DNA of 35,612 bases from contig CAMBMS010000025.1 in the NCBI GenBank assembly GCA_945868845.1, positions 1 through 35,612 on the forward strand, in the 5' to 3' direction. The stretch comes from Asaia bogorensis (GTDB lineage: Bacteria > Pseudomonadota > Alphaproteobacteria > Acetobacterales > Acetobacteraceae). A program made the position numbers and the translations under genes. This document shows positions 1-7,750 of the stretch, piece after piece. Positions within the stretch are counted from its first letter, which is position 1; each line of letters opens with the position of its first letter. A model generated the notes under the pieces. It made no database searches and was not told the origin of the DNA. It was given only the letters and a program-made list of their open reading frames with translations.

Positions 1-207
1 AAGCCGCAGGTTCTCCTTCTCCAGATCCTTCATCCGCCGCGCCTGGTCGGTCTTCAGACCGCCATATTCCTTGCGCCAGCGATAGTAGGTCTGCTCGGTG
101 ACTGCGATCCGACGACACGCATCCCCCGTCGTTCCGCCCTGCGCCAGCACGATCTCTGCCTCACGCAGCTTGCCGATAATCTCCTCAGGCCCGTGTCTCT
201 TGCCCAT
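1..207 (-). CDS. IS3-family transposase OrfA, partial
   Basis: N-terminal 69 residues of an IS3-type OrfA, the DNA-binding half of the transposase. It starts MGKRHGPEEIIGKLREAE and continues through a helix-turn-helix with the typical TYYRWRKEYGGLK stretch, then enters the leucine-zipper-like segment (LEKENLRL) at the window edge. The ATG at 207 is preceded by a purine-rich GGAGAAG site. The rest of orfA and orfB lie outside. No stop interrupts the visible part, so it may be intact. Confidence 0.85.
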   Translation of the reverse strand, partial: MGKRHGPEEIIGKLREAEIVLAQGGTTGDACRRIAVTEQTYYRWRKEYGGLKTDQARRMKDLEKENLRL

Positions 208-270
208 TTGTCTTCTCCTTCAGGGTCCACACTAAAATAGTCGATGGACCACTCTGAAGGGGGCAGATCA
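1..270 (-). mobile_element. IS3-family insertion sequence, end cut by window
   Basis: The edge of an IS3-family element whose orfA reads leftward out of the window. Beyond the orfA start, the sequence up to about 270 looks like the terminal inverted repeat; on the minus strand it begins TGATCTGCCCCC. The other end lies outside, so length, partner repeat and target duplication cannot be seen. It is a different element from the IS3 copy at the right edge, because both the end sequence and OrfA differ. Confidence 0.7.
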
Positions 271-510
271 AAAAGTCGTGGCATTCTGCGGAGGGATACC
301 GAGAAACCGAGTTGGCTTTTCCATCTCAGCGCCGCTCGCACCACGAGAGTGATACGAAAGGTACGGATTCTCCGCGCCGAATAACCCCTCAAGTTCAATC
401 GCTTAAAGTTCCGTACTAAAATCGCAAAGTCAGGAGCTTTGGAGACAACGGGGCTGAGAGAGACCAAAACAGCGTTTCTGGCGCTTACGGCGGTCAGGAG
501 CCTTGTCTGA
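271..510. other. non-coding stretch between IS end and tRNA terminator
   Basis: About 240 bases with no recognisable gene. An open frame crosses the region on the minus strand but runs antisense through the tRNA and IS sequence and has no coding character. I see no repeats or remnants that I can name. Confidence 0.5.
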
Positions 511-536
511 AGAAGCCCGCGTTTTCTGGGCTTTTT
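511..536. terminator. hairpin terminator after tRNA-Ser, possibly bidirectional
   Basis: AAGCCC (513-518) and GGGCTT (528-533) form a six-base-pair stem with a nine-base loop. On the plus strand a T run follows. On the minus strand, the direction of the tRNA, TC-rich sequence follows. It sits about 45 bases past the tRNA 3' end, as expected for the end of that transcript. Confidence 0.55.
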
Positions 537-579
537 AGCGGTCCCGAATGGGCCGGGAGACTGTTGGGACGGCGGTGAT

Positions 580-672
580 TGGCGGAGGGGATGGGATTCG
601 AACCCACGGTACGCCTTGACAGCGTACAACGGTTTAGCAAACCGCCGCCTTCAGCCACTCGGCCACCCCTCC
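580..672 (-). tRNA. tRNA-Ser (anticodon GCU), CCA encoded
   Basis: The minus strand reads as a 93-base class II tRNA. The acceptor GGAGGGG (672-666) pairs with CCCCTCC (590-584), followed by discriminator G and an encoded CCA (582-580). The anticodon loop holds GCT at 638-636, flanked by a GGTTT/AAACC stem. A long variable arm (TGTACGC / GCGTACC region) and the GGTTCGAATCC T-arm are present. It decodes AGC and AGU. The gene is complete and has its own promoter upstream. Confidence 0.97.
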
Positions 673-719
673 TCCAGGGCGTCGTTGGGGACTTTTCCCA
701 CACGACTTTCGCGTGCTTG

Positions 720-748
720 ATTCTAGGGCCTGGTAGGTAGGGCGTCAA
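720..748 (-). promoter_or_regulatory. sigma-70-type promoter of tRNA-Ser
   Basis: On the minus strand a TTGACG -35 box (748-743) and a TAGAAT -10 box (725-720) are separated by exactly 17 bases. The predicted start near 713 gives a leader of about 40 bases before the tRNA. The promoter lies between the recQ stop and the tRNA, so the tRNA need not depend on recQ transcription. Confidence 0.75.
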
Positions 749-757
749 ACGGGTATT

Positions 758-2587
758 TCAGGCTGGTGCCGCGGCGAGGATGGCGAGCACGGGCTTGCCG
801 TAGCGGGCCAGTTTGGAGGCGCCGACGCCCTTGATCTGACCGAGACCATCTTCGGTTGCAGGGTGCATGGCGGCGATGTCGCGCAGGACGCTGTCGTGGA
901 AAATGACATATGGCGGGATGCGTTGCGCCTTTGCCTGCTCGGAGCGCCAGGCGCGCAGGGCTTCGAACAAAGCGGGCGGCACGTCCTGCGGCAAAGGCTC
1001 GCGTTTGGCCTCCGCGCGGGCGCGGCGTTTGGGGTGGGTCGAAGTTTCCTCGCGGAGCATGACCCGCTCCTCCCCGCGCAGGATGGGGCGCGTGCGGTCG
1101 GCCACGAGGAACAGCCCGCCATGACCGGCAGTATCGACATCCAGCGCGCCCAACGCGATCAGCTGGCGGACGACGCCGCGCCAGAACGTGGCAGAACGGT
1201 CGGCGCCAATGCCAAAGATGGGTAGGCGGTCATGGTGATGGCGCAGAACTGTTTCCGTCTTTTCGCCGCGCAGCACGGCGATGATGTGCAACGCACCGAA
1301 GATCTGGTCGGTGCGATAGACGACCGACAGGATTTTTTGCGCCTCCGTCGTGCCATCGTGGGTGACCGGCGGGGCCGCGCAATTGTCGCAGTGGCCGCAA
1401 GGGTTGGCCAGCGTCTCCCCGAAGCAGGCGAGCAGGCGCGCGGTGCGGCATTCCACCGTTTCGGTCAGCGAGATCATGCTCTCGAGGCGGGCGCGCATAA
1501 CGTGTTTTTGTTGGTCGGGTGCGGCCGACTGCATCATCCAGTGGCGCGCGCGCGCGATATCCTCGCCGCCATAAAGTAAAAATGTTTCGGACGGGTCGCC
1601 ATCGCGCCCGGCGCGGCCGATCTGCTGGTAAAAGGCTTCCGGGCTGTCCGGCATGTCCAGATGCACGACGAAGCGGACATCGGGGCGGTCGATACCCATG
1701 CCGAAAGCGATGGTGGCGACGATGATCACGGCTTCGCCTGAACGAAACCGCGCCAGTCCTTCGCGTTTTTCGGCTGGGTCCAGCCCGGCATGAAAGGTAA
1801 TAGCGGAAAAGCCTTTTTCGCGCAGGCGCAGGGCGGTGCGTTCGGTCTTGGCGCGGCTGGCGCAATAGACGATGCCGCATTCCCCCCCATGGCGCGACAG
1901 GAAATCCAGCAATTGCGCGGTCTCGCTGATTTTTGGTTGCGCGGTGATGTGCAGGTTGGGGCGGTGGAAGCTGGCGAGAAAAACCTTCGCGCCCGGCATG
2001 TCCAGCGCATGCAGGATGTCATCGCGCGTGCGCGGATCGGCGGTGGCGGTCAGCGCGATGCGCGGCACATTCGGGAAATGCGCCGAGAGGCAGGCCAGCG
2101 CGCGATATTCCGGACGAAATTCATGGCCCCATTGGGAAACGCAATGCGCTTCGTCGATGGCGATAAGCGCGATGGGTAGTCGGGCGAGGCGTTCCAAGGT
2201 GCCATTTGAGAGCAGTCGTTCGGGCGATACATAGAGCAGATCCAGATTGCCCTCGATCAGATCGCGCGTGACATTACGTGCCTCGGCCGGGTCCAGTTCG
2301 GAATGTAGCGCGGCGGCGGTGATGCCGGCTTGGCGCAGCCCTGCCACCTGATCATCCATCAGCGCGATGAGCGGCGAGATCACGATGGCGGTGCCAGGGC
2401 GGCAGAGAGCGGGGATCTGATAGCAGACGCTCTTGCCGCCGCCAGTGGGCATCAGCACCAACGCGTCGCCGCCATTCAGGACGTGGTGCACGGCCTGCTC
2501 CTGCAGGCCACGGAACTCCGGGAAGCCGAAGATGCGATGCAGCAGCTCGGTTGGGTCGCGCTGGTGCATGAGGGAGCCGGCGTCCAT
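758..2587 (-). CDS. recQ: ATP-dependent DNA helicase RecQ
   Basis: A 3'-5' superfamily 2 helicase of recombinational repair. All family parts are present in the 609 residues: aromatic/Q-motif region near FGFPEFRGLQE (20-30), Walker A MPTGGGKS (46-53), DEAH box (145-148), motif VI QQIGRAGRDG (321-330), the four-cysteine zinc site (C380, C397, C400, C403), a winged-helix RQC region, and a C-terminal HRDC domain (about 530-600). The length is normal for RecQ. A second possible start is Met7 (MHQRD). It is transcribed toward tRNA-Ser and divergently from the solute-binding gene at 2723. It looks like a core chromosomal gene. Confidence 0.96.
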   Translation of the reverse strand: MDAGSLMHQRDPTELLHRIFGFPEFRGLQEQAVHHVLNGGDALVLMPTGGGKSVCYQIPALCRPGTAIVISPLIALMDDQVAGLRQAGITAAALHSELDPAEARNVTRDLIEGNLDLLYVSPERLLSNGTLERLARLPIALIAIDEAHCVSQWGHEFRPEYRALACLSAHFPNVPRIALTATADPRTRDDILHALDMPGAKVFLASFHRPNLHITAQPKISETAQLLDFLSRHGGECGIVYCASRAKTERTALRLREKGFSAITFHAGLDPAEKREGLARFRSGEAVIIVATIAFGMGIDRPDVRFVVHLDMPDSPEAFYQQIGRAGRDGDPSETFLLYGGEDIARARHWMMQSAAPDQQKHVMRARLESMISLTETVECRTARLLACFGETLANPCGHCDNCAAPPVTHDGTTEAQKILSVVYRTDQIFGALHIIAVLRGEKTETVLRHHHDRLPIFGIGADRSATFWRGVVRQLIALGALDVDTAGHGGLFLVADRTRPILRGEERVMLREETSTHPKRRARAEAKREPLPQDVPPALFEALRAWRSEQAKAQRIPPYVIFHDSVLRDIAAMHPATEDGLGQIKGVGASKLARYGKPVLAILAAAPA

Positions 2588-2722
2588 GCGGAAGAGGTGC
2601 CGGGGTGACAGAGTCGCGTCAACCTTGGGCTTTACAGTCCGGCACCGGCTAGCTCCCCCATCTTGTCGGGCTCCGCCAGCGCCCGTAGACTCTGTTCATC
2701 AACAAAAGCCGGGATGAAACAC

Positions 2723-3463
2723 ATGGCCGTGCAAGCGTCCGCAAAAGCTAAAGCCGAACTGGCACCCACCGGGGTGTTACGTGCGGGGATCAATATGGGA
2801 AATTTTCTGCTCGTTACCGGACGGACGCCGGAAGGCGATCCGGATGGCTGCTCGCCGGACATGGCGCGCGCCATCGCCGCGCGGTTGGGCGTGTCGCTGA
2901 AGCTGGTGCCGTTCAAGACGCCGGGCGAGCTGGGCGACGCAGTGGGCGGTAATGTGTGGGATATCGGTTTGATCGGGGCGGAGCCGCAGCGGGCGGAAAA
3001 AATCGCTTTTACGGCGGCCTATGTGGAGATCGAGGCCACCTATCTGGTGCCGGCGGGCTCGCCCATCCAATCGGTCTCTGATGTTGACAAGCCCGGCGTC
3101 CGGGTCATCACCAGCGCGCGCAGTGCCTACGGTCTGTGGCTTGAGAATAATATTAAACATGCCAGCTTGATCCTGGCCGAGGGCCTAGACGGCTCCTTTA
3201 ACCGATTCGTCGAGGAGAAGTTGGACGCGTTGTCCGGCCTGCGTCCTCGGCTGATCGAGGATGTAAAGAAACTGCCAGGCGCGCGTATCCTGGACGGCCA
3301 GTTCGCCGCCGTGCAGCAGGCGGTGGGCACGGCGAAGGCTAACACGGCGGGCGCAGCGTTCCTGCGCGAATTCGTCGAGGAAGCGAAGGCGTCGAATTTT
3401 GTTAAAAGCCTGATCGAGAAACACGGCACGGTTGGGCGGCTTGCCGTCGCGCCTGCAGCCTGA
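2723..3463 (+). CDS. family 3 solute-binding protein, no visible signal peptide
   Basis: A periplasmic-binding-protein-like fold of the amino-acid ABC type (SBP_bac_3). The body runs from LAPTGVLRAGINMGNF through the ligand-site stretch WDIGLIGAEPQRAEKIAFTA to a C-terminal helix, 246 residues from the chosen Met. Met at 2714 (MKHMAVQ) is an alternative start. Neither start, nor the longer upstream frame from 2663, gives a hydrophobic signal sequence. No permease or ATPase gene is adjacent. It is followed after 15 bases by an alcohol dehydrogenase and is probably co-transcribed with it. The protein may bind a metabolite in the cytoplasm, or be exported by an unrecognised route. Family is clear; location and ligand are not. 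Confidence 0.82.
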   Translation: MAVQASAKAKAELAPTGVLRAGINMGNFLLVTGRTPEGDPDGCSPDMARAIAARLGVSLKLVPFKTPGELGDAVGGNVWDIGLIGAEPQRAEKIAFTAAYVEIEATYLVPAGSPIQSVSDVDKPGVRVITSARSAYGLWLENNIKHASLILAEGLDGSFNRFVEEKLDALSGLRPRLIEDVKKLPGARILDGQFAAVQQAVGTAKANTAGAAFLREFVEEAKASNFVKSLIEKHGTVGRLAVAPAA

Positions 3464-3478
3464 GGGTGGAGAGATAAC

Positions 3479-4546
3479 ATGCGCGCCTGGGCAGTCGTCG
3501 AAAATGGAAAGCCACTGCAGGAAGTCGAATGGCTAACACCGGAGCCAAAAGGTACGGAAGTCCTGGTAGAAGTGACGCATTGTGGCGTCTGTCATTCCGA
3601 CCTGCATATATGGGAAGGGTTTTACGATATTGGGGGTGGCAAGAAAATGTCGCTGGCCGATCGCGGCGTGAAGCTGCCGTTGGCGATGGGGCACGAGATC
3701 GTCGGGCGCGTGCGCAAGCTGGGGCCGGATGCGGCTGGCCTGGGCGCTAAGGAAGGCGATCTGCGCATCGTGTATCCCTGGCTCGGCTGCGGGCATTGCG
3801 ATAAGTGCTTAGCGGACGAGGATAATATGTGCCTCGTTGGCAACAGTCTCGGCGTTTACCAAAATGGTGGCTATGGCACGCATGTGGTGGCGCCGCATCC
3901 GCGCCACCTAGTGGACCCCGGTACGTTGGATCCGGCGGTGGCGGCGACCTATGCGTGTTCGGGCATTACCGTGTTCTCGGCGATCAAGAAGGTGATGCCG
4001 ATCCCGCCGCAGGATCCGGTCGTCGTCGTCGGCGCCGGCGGGTTGGGGCTGAATGCCATCGCGGTATTGAAGGCGATGGGGCACAAGAATATCATTTCCG
4101 TCGATCTGTCGGATGAAAAACTGGTGGCGGCGATGAAGGCCGGCGCGACGAAGGTGGTGAATGCCTCCGGTGGCGACGTCACGGCGCGGATCGTCGCGGC
4201 GGCGGGCGGGCTGGTGGAAGCGGTGGTGGATCTGGTGAACGGCACCTCCACCGCGCGCTTCGCGTTCGAGGCGCTGCGCAAAGGCGGTAAGCTGGTGCAG
4301 GTTGGGCTGTTTGGCGGCGAACTGACGGTGCCGTTGCCTATTATGGCTATCCGTGCGCTGACGGTTCGCGGCAGTTATGTGGGTAGTGTGAAGGAGCTGC
4401 GCGAGCTGGTGCAACTGGCGCAGGACGGAAAGCTGGAGGCGTTACCGGTGGCCAGTGTACCGCAGCGCGACGCGAATGACGCGCTGATGCGGCTGCGCGA
4501 TGGCAAGGTCACCGGGCGGCTGGTGCTGAAGTCGGACGTGAACTGA
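3479..4546 (+). CDS. zinc-dependent alcohol dehydrogenase
   Basis: An MDR-superfamily alcohol dehydrogenase of 355 residues oxidising an alcohol, or reducing an aldehyde, with NAD(P). Catalytic zinc ligands are visible as C38 (in GVCHSD), H72-E73 (GHE) and C160. The structural zinc site is C104, C107, C110 and C118. The Rossmann motif GAGGLG lies at 185-190. Start ATG follows GGAGAG by six bases. It is second in a rightward run with the solute-binding protein and is followed by another MDR enzyme without zinc ligands. The substrate cannot be told from sequence. Confidence 0.93.
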   Translation: MRAWAVVENGKPLQEVEWLTPEPKGTEVLVEVTHCGVCHSDLHIWEGFYDIGGGKKMSLADRGVKLPLAMGHEIVGRVRKLGPDAAGLGAKEGDLRIVYPWLGCGHCDKCLADEDNMCLVGNSLGVYQNGGYGTHVVAPHPRHLVDPGTLDPAVAATYACSGITVFSAIKKVMPIPPQDPVVVVGAGGLGLNAIAVLKAMGHKNIISVDLSDEKLVAAMKAGATKVVNASGGDVTARIVAAAGGLVEAVVDLVNGTSTARFAFEALRKGGKLVQVGLFGGELTVPLPIMAIRALTVRGSYVGSVKELRELVQLAQDGKLEALPVASVPQRDANDALMRLRDGKVTGRLVLKSDVN

Positions 4547-4630
4547 GTAGCTCGCGCGCGATGAAGGGCCGGGGCGGGCTCGCTCCGGCCTTTTGTGTTT
4601 ATAGTTGGGCACCGAATAGGGAGTCTGGTC

Positions 4631-5656
4631 ATGGCCGAGATGCGCACATCCATTGTTCTGAAGCGCCGCCCACACGGGGCGCCCTTCGCCTCCGATTTCG
4701 AGATGCGCCAGGATGCGATCCCCAGTGCCGGCGCAGGCGAAGTGGTAACCCGAACAATCTTTCTCTCCATCGATCCCTATATGCGCGGGCGAATTTCAGA
4801 TGCTTGGTCCTATGCGCTACCGGTGCAGCCGGGCGAGGTGATGACGGGAGAGACGCTAGGCGAAGTGGTCGCCTCCGCTGATCCTGGCTTCGCGGTGGGC
4901 GATGTGGTGGTCGGCGCGCGAGGTTGGCAGACGCATGCCTGCTCGCCGGGCACTGGGTTAACGAAATTATCTGGGATGGCGGCGCATCCTCATGTACCGT
5001 TATCGGCCTATCTCGGCGTTCTGGGCATGCCCGGGACTACGGCTTATTCGGGCATGACGGATATCGGCCAACCGAAAGCCGGGGAGACGGTGGTGATCTC
5101 GGCGGCGTCCGGCGCGGTGGGTTCGGTGGCGGGGCAATTGGCGAAACGCGCGGGCGCACGGGTGATTGGCATCGCGGGCGGGGCGGAGAAATGTTTCTTT
5201 GTGAAGAACACTCTGGGGTTCGACGATTGCATCGATCATCGCACTCTGGATCTGGATGCGGCGTTGCGGTCTGCCTGTCCGAATGGGATAGATGTTTATT
5301 TTGAGAATGTGGGTGGGGTGATCCAGCATGCGGTGTTCGCGCAGGTGAATCCCTTTGCGCGGGTGGTGATGTGCGGGATGGTTTCGCAATATAATGAGAC
5401 CGATTTACCGCCCGGGCCAAACCTGGGTTTCGTGGTACGCAAGCGGATTCGGATCGAAGGTTTGATCGTTACGGACAAACCGGCGCGTTTCGCGGAATGG
5501 CGGGCATTGGCGGGGCCGTGGGTGGCGGCCGGAAATTTAAAATTCCGCGAGGACGTGGTGGACGGTCTGGCGAACGCGCCGGATGCGCTAGCTGGAATTT
5601 TGATCGGGCGGAATTTCGGCAAACTGGTGGTCCGCGTCGGACCGGATCCGAAGTAA
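4631..5656 (+). CDS. NADP-dependent MDR reductase (LTB4-dehydrogenase/CurA type)
   Basis: A zinc-free medium-chain reductase of the leukotriene B4 12-hydroxydehydrogenase / CurA group, 341 residues, which typically reduces the C=C bond of enones with NADPH. Diagnostic are LSIDPYMRGR (45-54) and the nucleotide-binding AASGAVGSVAGQL (158-170), with FENVGG further on. The ATG at 4631 is chosen because AGGGAG lies eight bases upstream; the frame is open from 4595, but that start has no ribosome site. It follows the zinc alcohol dehydrogenase by 84 bases and precedes the M20 hydrolase by 10. Confidence 0.9.
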   Translation: MAEMRTSIVLKRRPHGAPFASDFEMRQDAIPSAGAGEVVTRTIFLSIDPYMRGRISDAWSYALPVQPGEVMTGETLGEVVASADPGFAVGDVVVGARGWQTHACSPGTGLTKLSGMAAHPHVPLSAYLGVLGMPGTTAYSGMTDIGQPKAGETVVISAASGAVGSVAGQLAKRAGARVIGIAGGAEKCFFVKNTLGFDDCIDHRTLDLDAALRSACPNGIDVYFENVGGVIQHAVFAQVNPFARVVMCGMVSQYNETDLPPGPNLGFVVRKRIRIEGLIVTDKPARFAEWRALAGPWVAAGNLKFREDVVDGLANAPDALAGILIGRNFGKLVVRVGPDPK

Positions 5657-5666
5657 GAGGTGCGGT

Positions 5667-6812
5667 ATGGACAAGGATCTTCTTGAAAATTTAATTAGCT
5701 GGCGCCGCTATCTGCATGCGCATCCCGAACTGACGTTGCAGGAGAAGGAAACTAGCGTTTTCGTTCAGGCGCGGTTGACCGAACTGGGCATTCCGTTTGC
5801 TGCCGGGATAGGCGGGCATGGGGTAGTGGCGACGCTCTCGCGCGGGTCTTCCAATCGAGCGGTCGGGCTGCGCGCGGATATGGATGCCTTGCCGATCATG
5901 GAGGCGACCGGGCTCGCGTATGCTTCCACGAATCAGGGCGTGATGCATGCCTGCGGGCATGATGGGCATACGACGTCTTTATTGGGTGCAGCGGTGTTGC
6001 TGAAGGACGATCCGACTTGGACGGGTACGGTGCATTTCGTCTTTCAGCCCGCGGAGGAGGGCGGCGGCGGTGCAAAAAGTATGCTTGCCGATGGCTTGTT
6101 CACACGGTTCCCGATGGAGCAGATTTTCGGCTATCATAACTGGCCCGGCCTGGAGGCAGGTACGGTGATGGTGCATGACGGCGCATCGATGGCGGCGGGG
6201 GCGCGTATTTATATTACCGTGCGCGGCCATGCCGGGCATGCGGCTATGCCGCAACTCACGTGCGATCCGATGGTGGCGGCGGCGCATCTGATTATCGCGC
6301 TGCAATCGATCGTGGCGCGCAATGTCGATCCGTTGGAAAGTGGCGTAGTGACGATCGGCATGATTCAGGGCGGTTCGGCGGCGAATCAGATTCCGGATGT
6401 GATTGACATGCGCGGCACGATGCGGGCGCTGAAACCGGCGGTGCGGGATTTGCTGGACGGGAAAATCAAGCAGGTCTGCACCGGCATCGCGCAAATGTTC
6501 TCCGTGATGGTGGATGTGGAGGTGCGCCACGGTGTGTCAGTGACGATGAATTCTCCCCACGAGGCGGAGCTGGCGGTGGCGGCAGCGCGGGCGCAGGGCC
6601 TGTCGGTGCGGCGCGATCTGGCACCGACGATGGCGGGTGAGGATTTTTCCTGGTTCCTCGCCGAACGTCCCGGTGCCTATGTGTGGATCGGCAATGGGGC
6701 GAGCGTGCCGGGGAAGGAGCTGCATAACCCCGGCTATGATTATAACGACGCAATTTTGCCGGCGGCGGCGGCCTGGCTCGCCGGGGTGGCGAAGCAGGCG
6801 CTGGCGGGGTAG
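5667..6812 (+). CDS. M20-family amidohydrolase (hippurate hydrolase / aminoacylase type)
   Basis: A 381-residue metallo-amidohydrolase of the M20D group, which releases an amino acid or acid from an N-acyl conjugate. The family metal-site motifs are all present: RADMDALPI, HACGHDGHT, PAEEGGGG, the HNWPG stretch, and MAGEDFSWF with HNPGYDYND near the C-terminus. The dimerisation domain lies in the middle (about 185-300). An AGAGGT ribosome site stands just before the ATG, ten bases after the preceding reductase stop. The substrate is unknown. The context of reductases and a binding protein suggests use of an imported acyl conjugate. Confidence 0.93.
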   Translation: MDKDLLENLISWRRYLHAHPELTLQEKETSVFVQARLTELGIPFAAGIGGHGVVATLSRGSSNRAVGLRADMDALPIMEATGLAYASTNQGVMHACGHDGHTTSLLGAAVLLKDDPTWTGTVHFVFQPAEEGGGGAKSMLADGLFTRFPMEQIFGYHNWPGLEAGTVMVHDGASMAAGARIYITVRGHAGHAAMPQLTCDPMVAAAHLIIALQSIVARNVDPLESGVVTIGMIQGGSAANQIPDVIDMRGTMRALKPAVRDLLDGKIKQVCTGIAQMFSVMVDVEVRHGVSVTMNSPHEAELAVAAARAQGLSVRRDLAPTMAGEDFSWFLAERPGAYVWIGNGASVPGKELHNPGYDYNDAILPAAAAWLAGVAKQALAG

Positions 6813-6957
6813 GCGTGGTCGATCACAGACAGTTTCTCAACGCCGGTGCGCGGATCATGGGTCCTGCCCAGCATGCGGTGATGTCGCTAGCCTTCGTGGT
6901 GCCGGCCCCGACCGTGATCAATCCGCAGAATTGCGATACGATGAAGGAAATAAATAA
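6813..6957 (+). other. intergenic gap with short open frame
   Basis: Between the amidohydrolase and the SDR lie 145 bases. A GTG-started frame of 51 codons runs from 6815 to 6970 and overlaps the SDR start, but has no ribosome site and no family resemblance I recognise. The SDR ribosome site AAGGAAA is at the end of the gap. I treat the gap as leader or spacer. Confidence 0.4.
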
Positions 6958-7704
6958 ATGCAACTCGTAGGAAAAATCGCACTGGTGACGGGGGGCTCGC
7001 GCGGGATCGGGCGGGCGACGGCGTTGGCGTTCGCGCGCGAAGGGGCGGATATCGCGTTTTGCCATCTGGATGACCACGTGCAGGCGGAAACCACGGCGGC
7101 GGAAATTTCCGCCCTGGGCCGGCGCGTGATGCACCGCAGTGTCGATGTTGCCGATATCGTCGCCGGGCAACGTTTCGTGATGGAGGCGGCGCAGGCGCTC
7201 GGTCCTATCGATATCTTATTTAACAATGCCGGCCTTAATATTCGGGCGAGTTTCGAGGATGTGACCGAAGAAAATTTCGACCGAATTGTGAACGTACTGT
7301 TCAAGGGCGCGTTCTTTATCGCGCAGGCCGTCTATCGTACGATGTTGTTGCGCGGCGAAGGTATTATTATTTCCACCGCCTCGCAGACCGGGTTGAAGGG
7401 CCAGCCCGGTGCGGTGCCGTATAGCGCGGCAAAGGCTGCGATCATCGGCTTTACCCGCGCGTTGGCATGGGAGGCCGCGCCGCGTGGCATCCGGGTAAAT
7501 GCGATCGCGCCGGGGCCGATCGATACGGATCTGGTGCGGCAAAATACACCGGAATGGCGGATGGCGTTTCAGGCGCGCCTACCGGTGGGGCGATTCGGTA
7601 CGGTGGAGGAAATCGCCGCCACAGCGCTTCTGTTGGCCGGGCCACAAGGCGGCTTCTATTGTGGCGCCACCCTCTCGCCCAATGGCGGGGACGTGATGCA
7701 TTGA
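6958..7704 (+). CDS. SDR-family NAD(P)-dependent oxidoreductase
   Basis: A classical short-chain dehydrogenase/reductase of 248 residues. The cofactor motif TGGSRGIG is at 11-18, NNAG at 89-92, and the catalytic serine (139 or 142), Y155 and K159 are in place (PYSAAKA). The C-terminus (APGPIDTDL, then the GGFYCGATLSPNGG ending) matches 3-oxoacyl-reductase-like or sugar/alcohol SDRs. It closes the rightward run that starts with the solute-binding protein and is preceded by a good ribosome site. The particular alcohol or ketone is unknown. Confidence 0.92.
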   Translation: MQLVGKIALVTGGSRGIGRATALAFAREGADIAFCHLDDHVQAETTAAEISALGRRVMHRSVDVADIVAGQRFVMEAAQALGPIDILFNNAGLNIRASFEDVTEENFDRIVNVLFKGAFFIAQAVYRTMLLRGEGIIISTASQTGLKGQPGAVPYSAAKAAIIGFTRALAWEAAPRGIRVNAIAPGPIDTDLVRQNTPEWRMAFQARLPVGRFGTVEEIAATALLLAGPQGGFYCGATLSPNGGDVMH

Positions 7705-7750
7705 GGCGCGCCCTGGGCAGCACGGCTAAGCCCGGTTAAGCCGACGATCG

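Noticed and set aside
54-629. 191-codon leftward frame over the IS end and tRNA
   Set aside because: It runs through the tRNA and the IS3 terminus and overlaps orfA in another frame; composition is that of a chance frame in GC-rich DNA.
580-672. tRNA-Ser as an island attachment site
   Set aside because: I looked for a second copy of the tRNA 3' end in the window and found none, and no integrase gene is present.
6815-6970. 51-codon GTG frame before the SDR
   Set aside because: No ribosome site, overlaps the SDR start, and no recognisable similarity.
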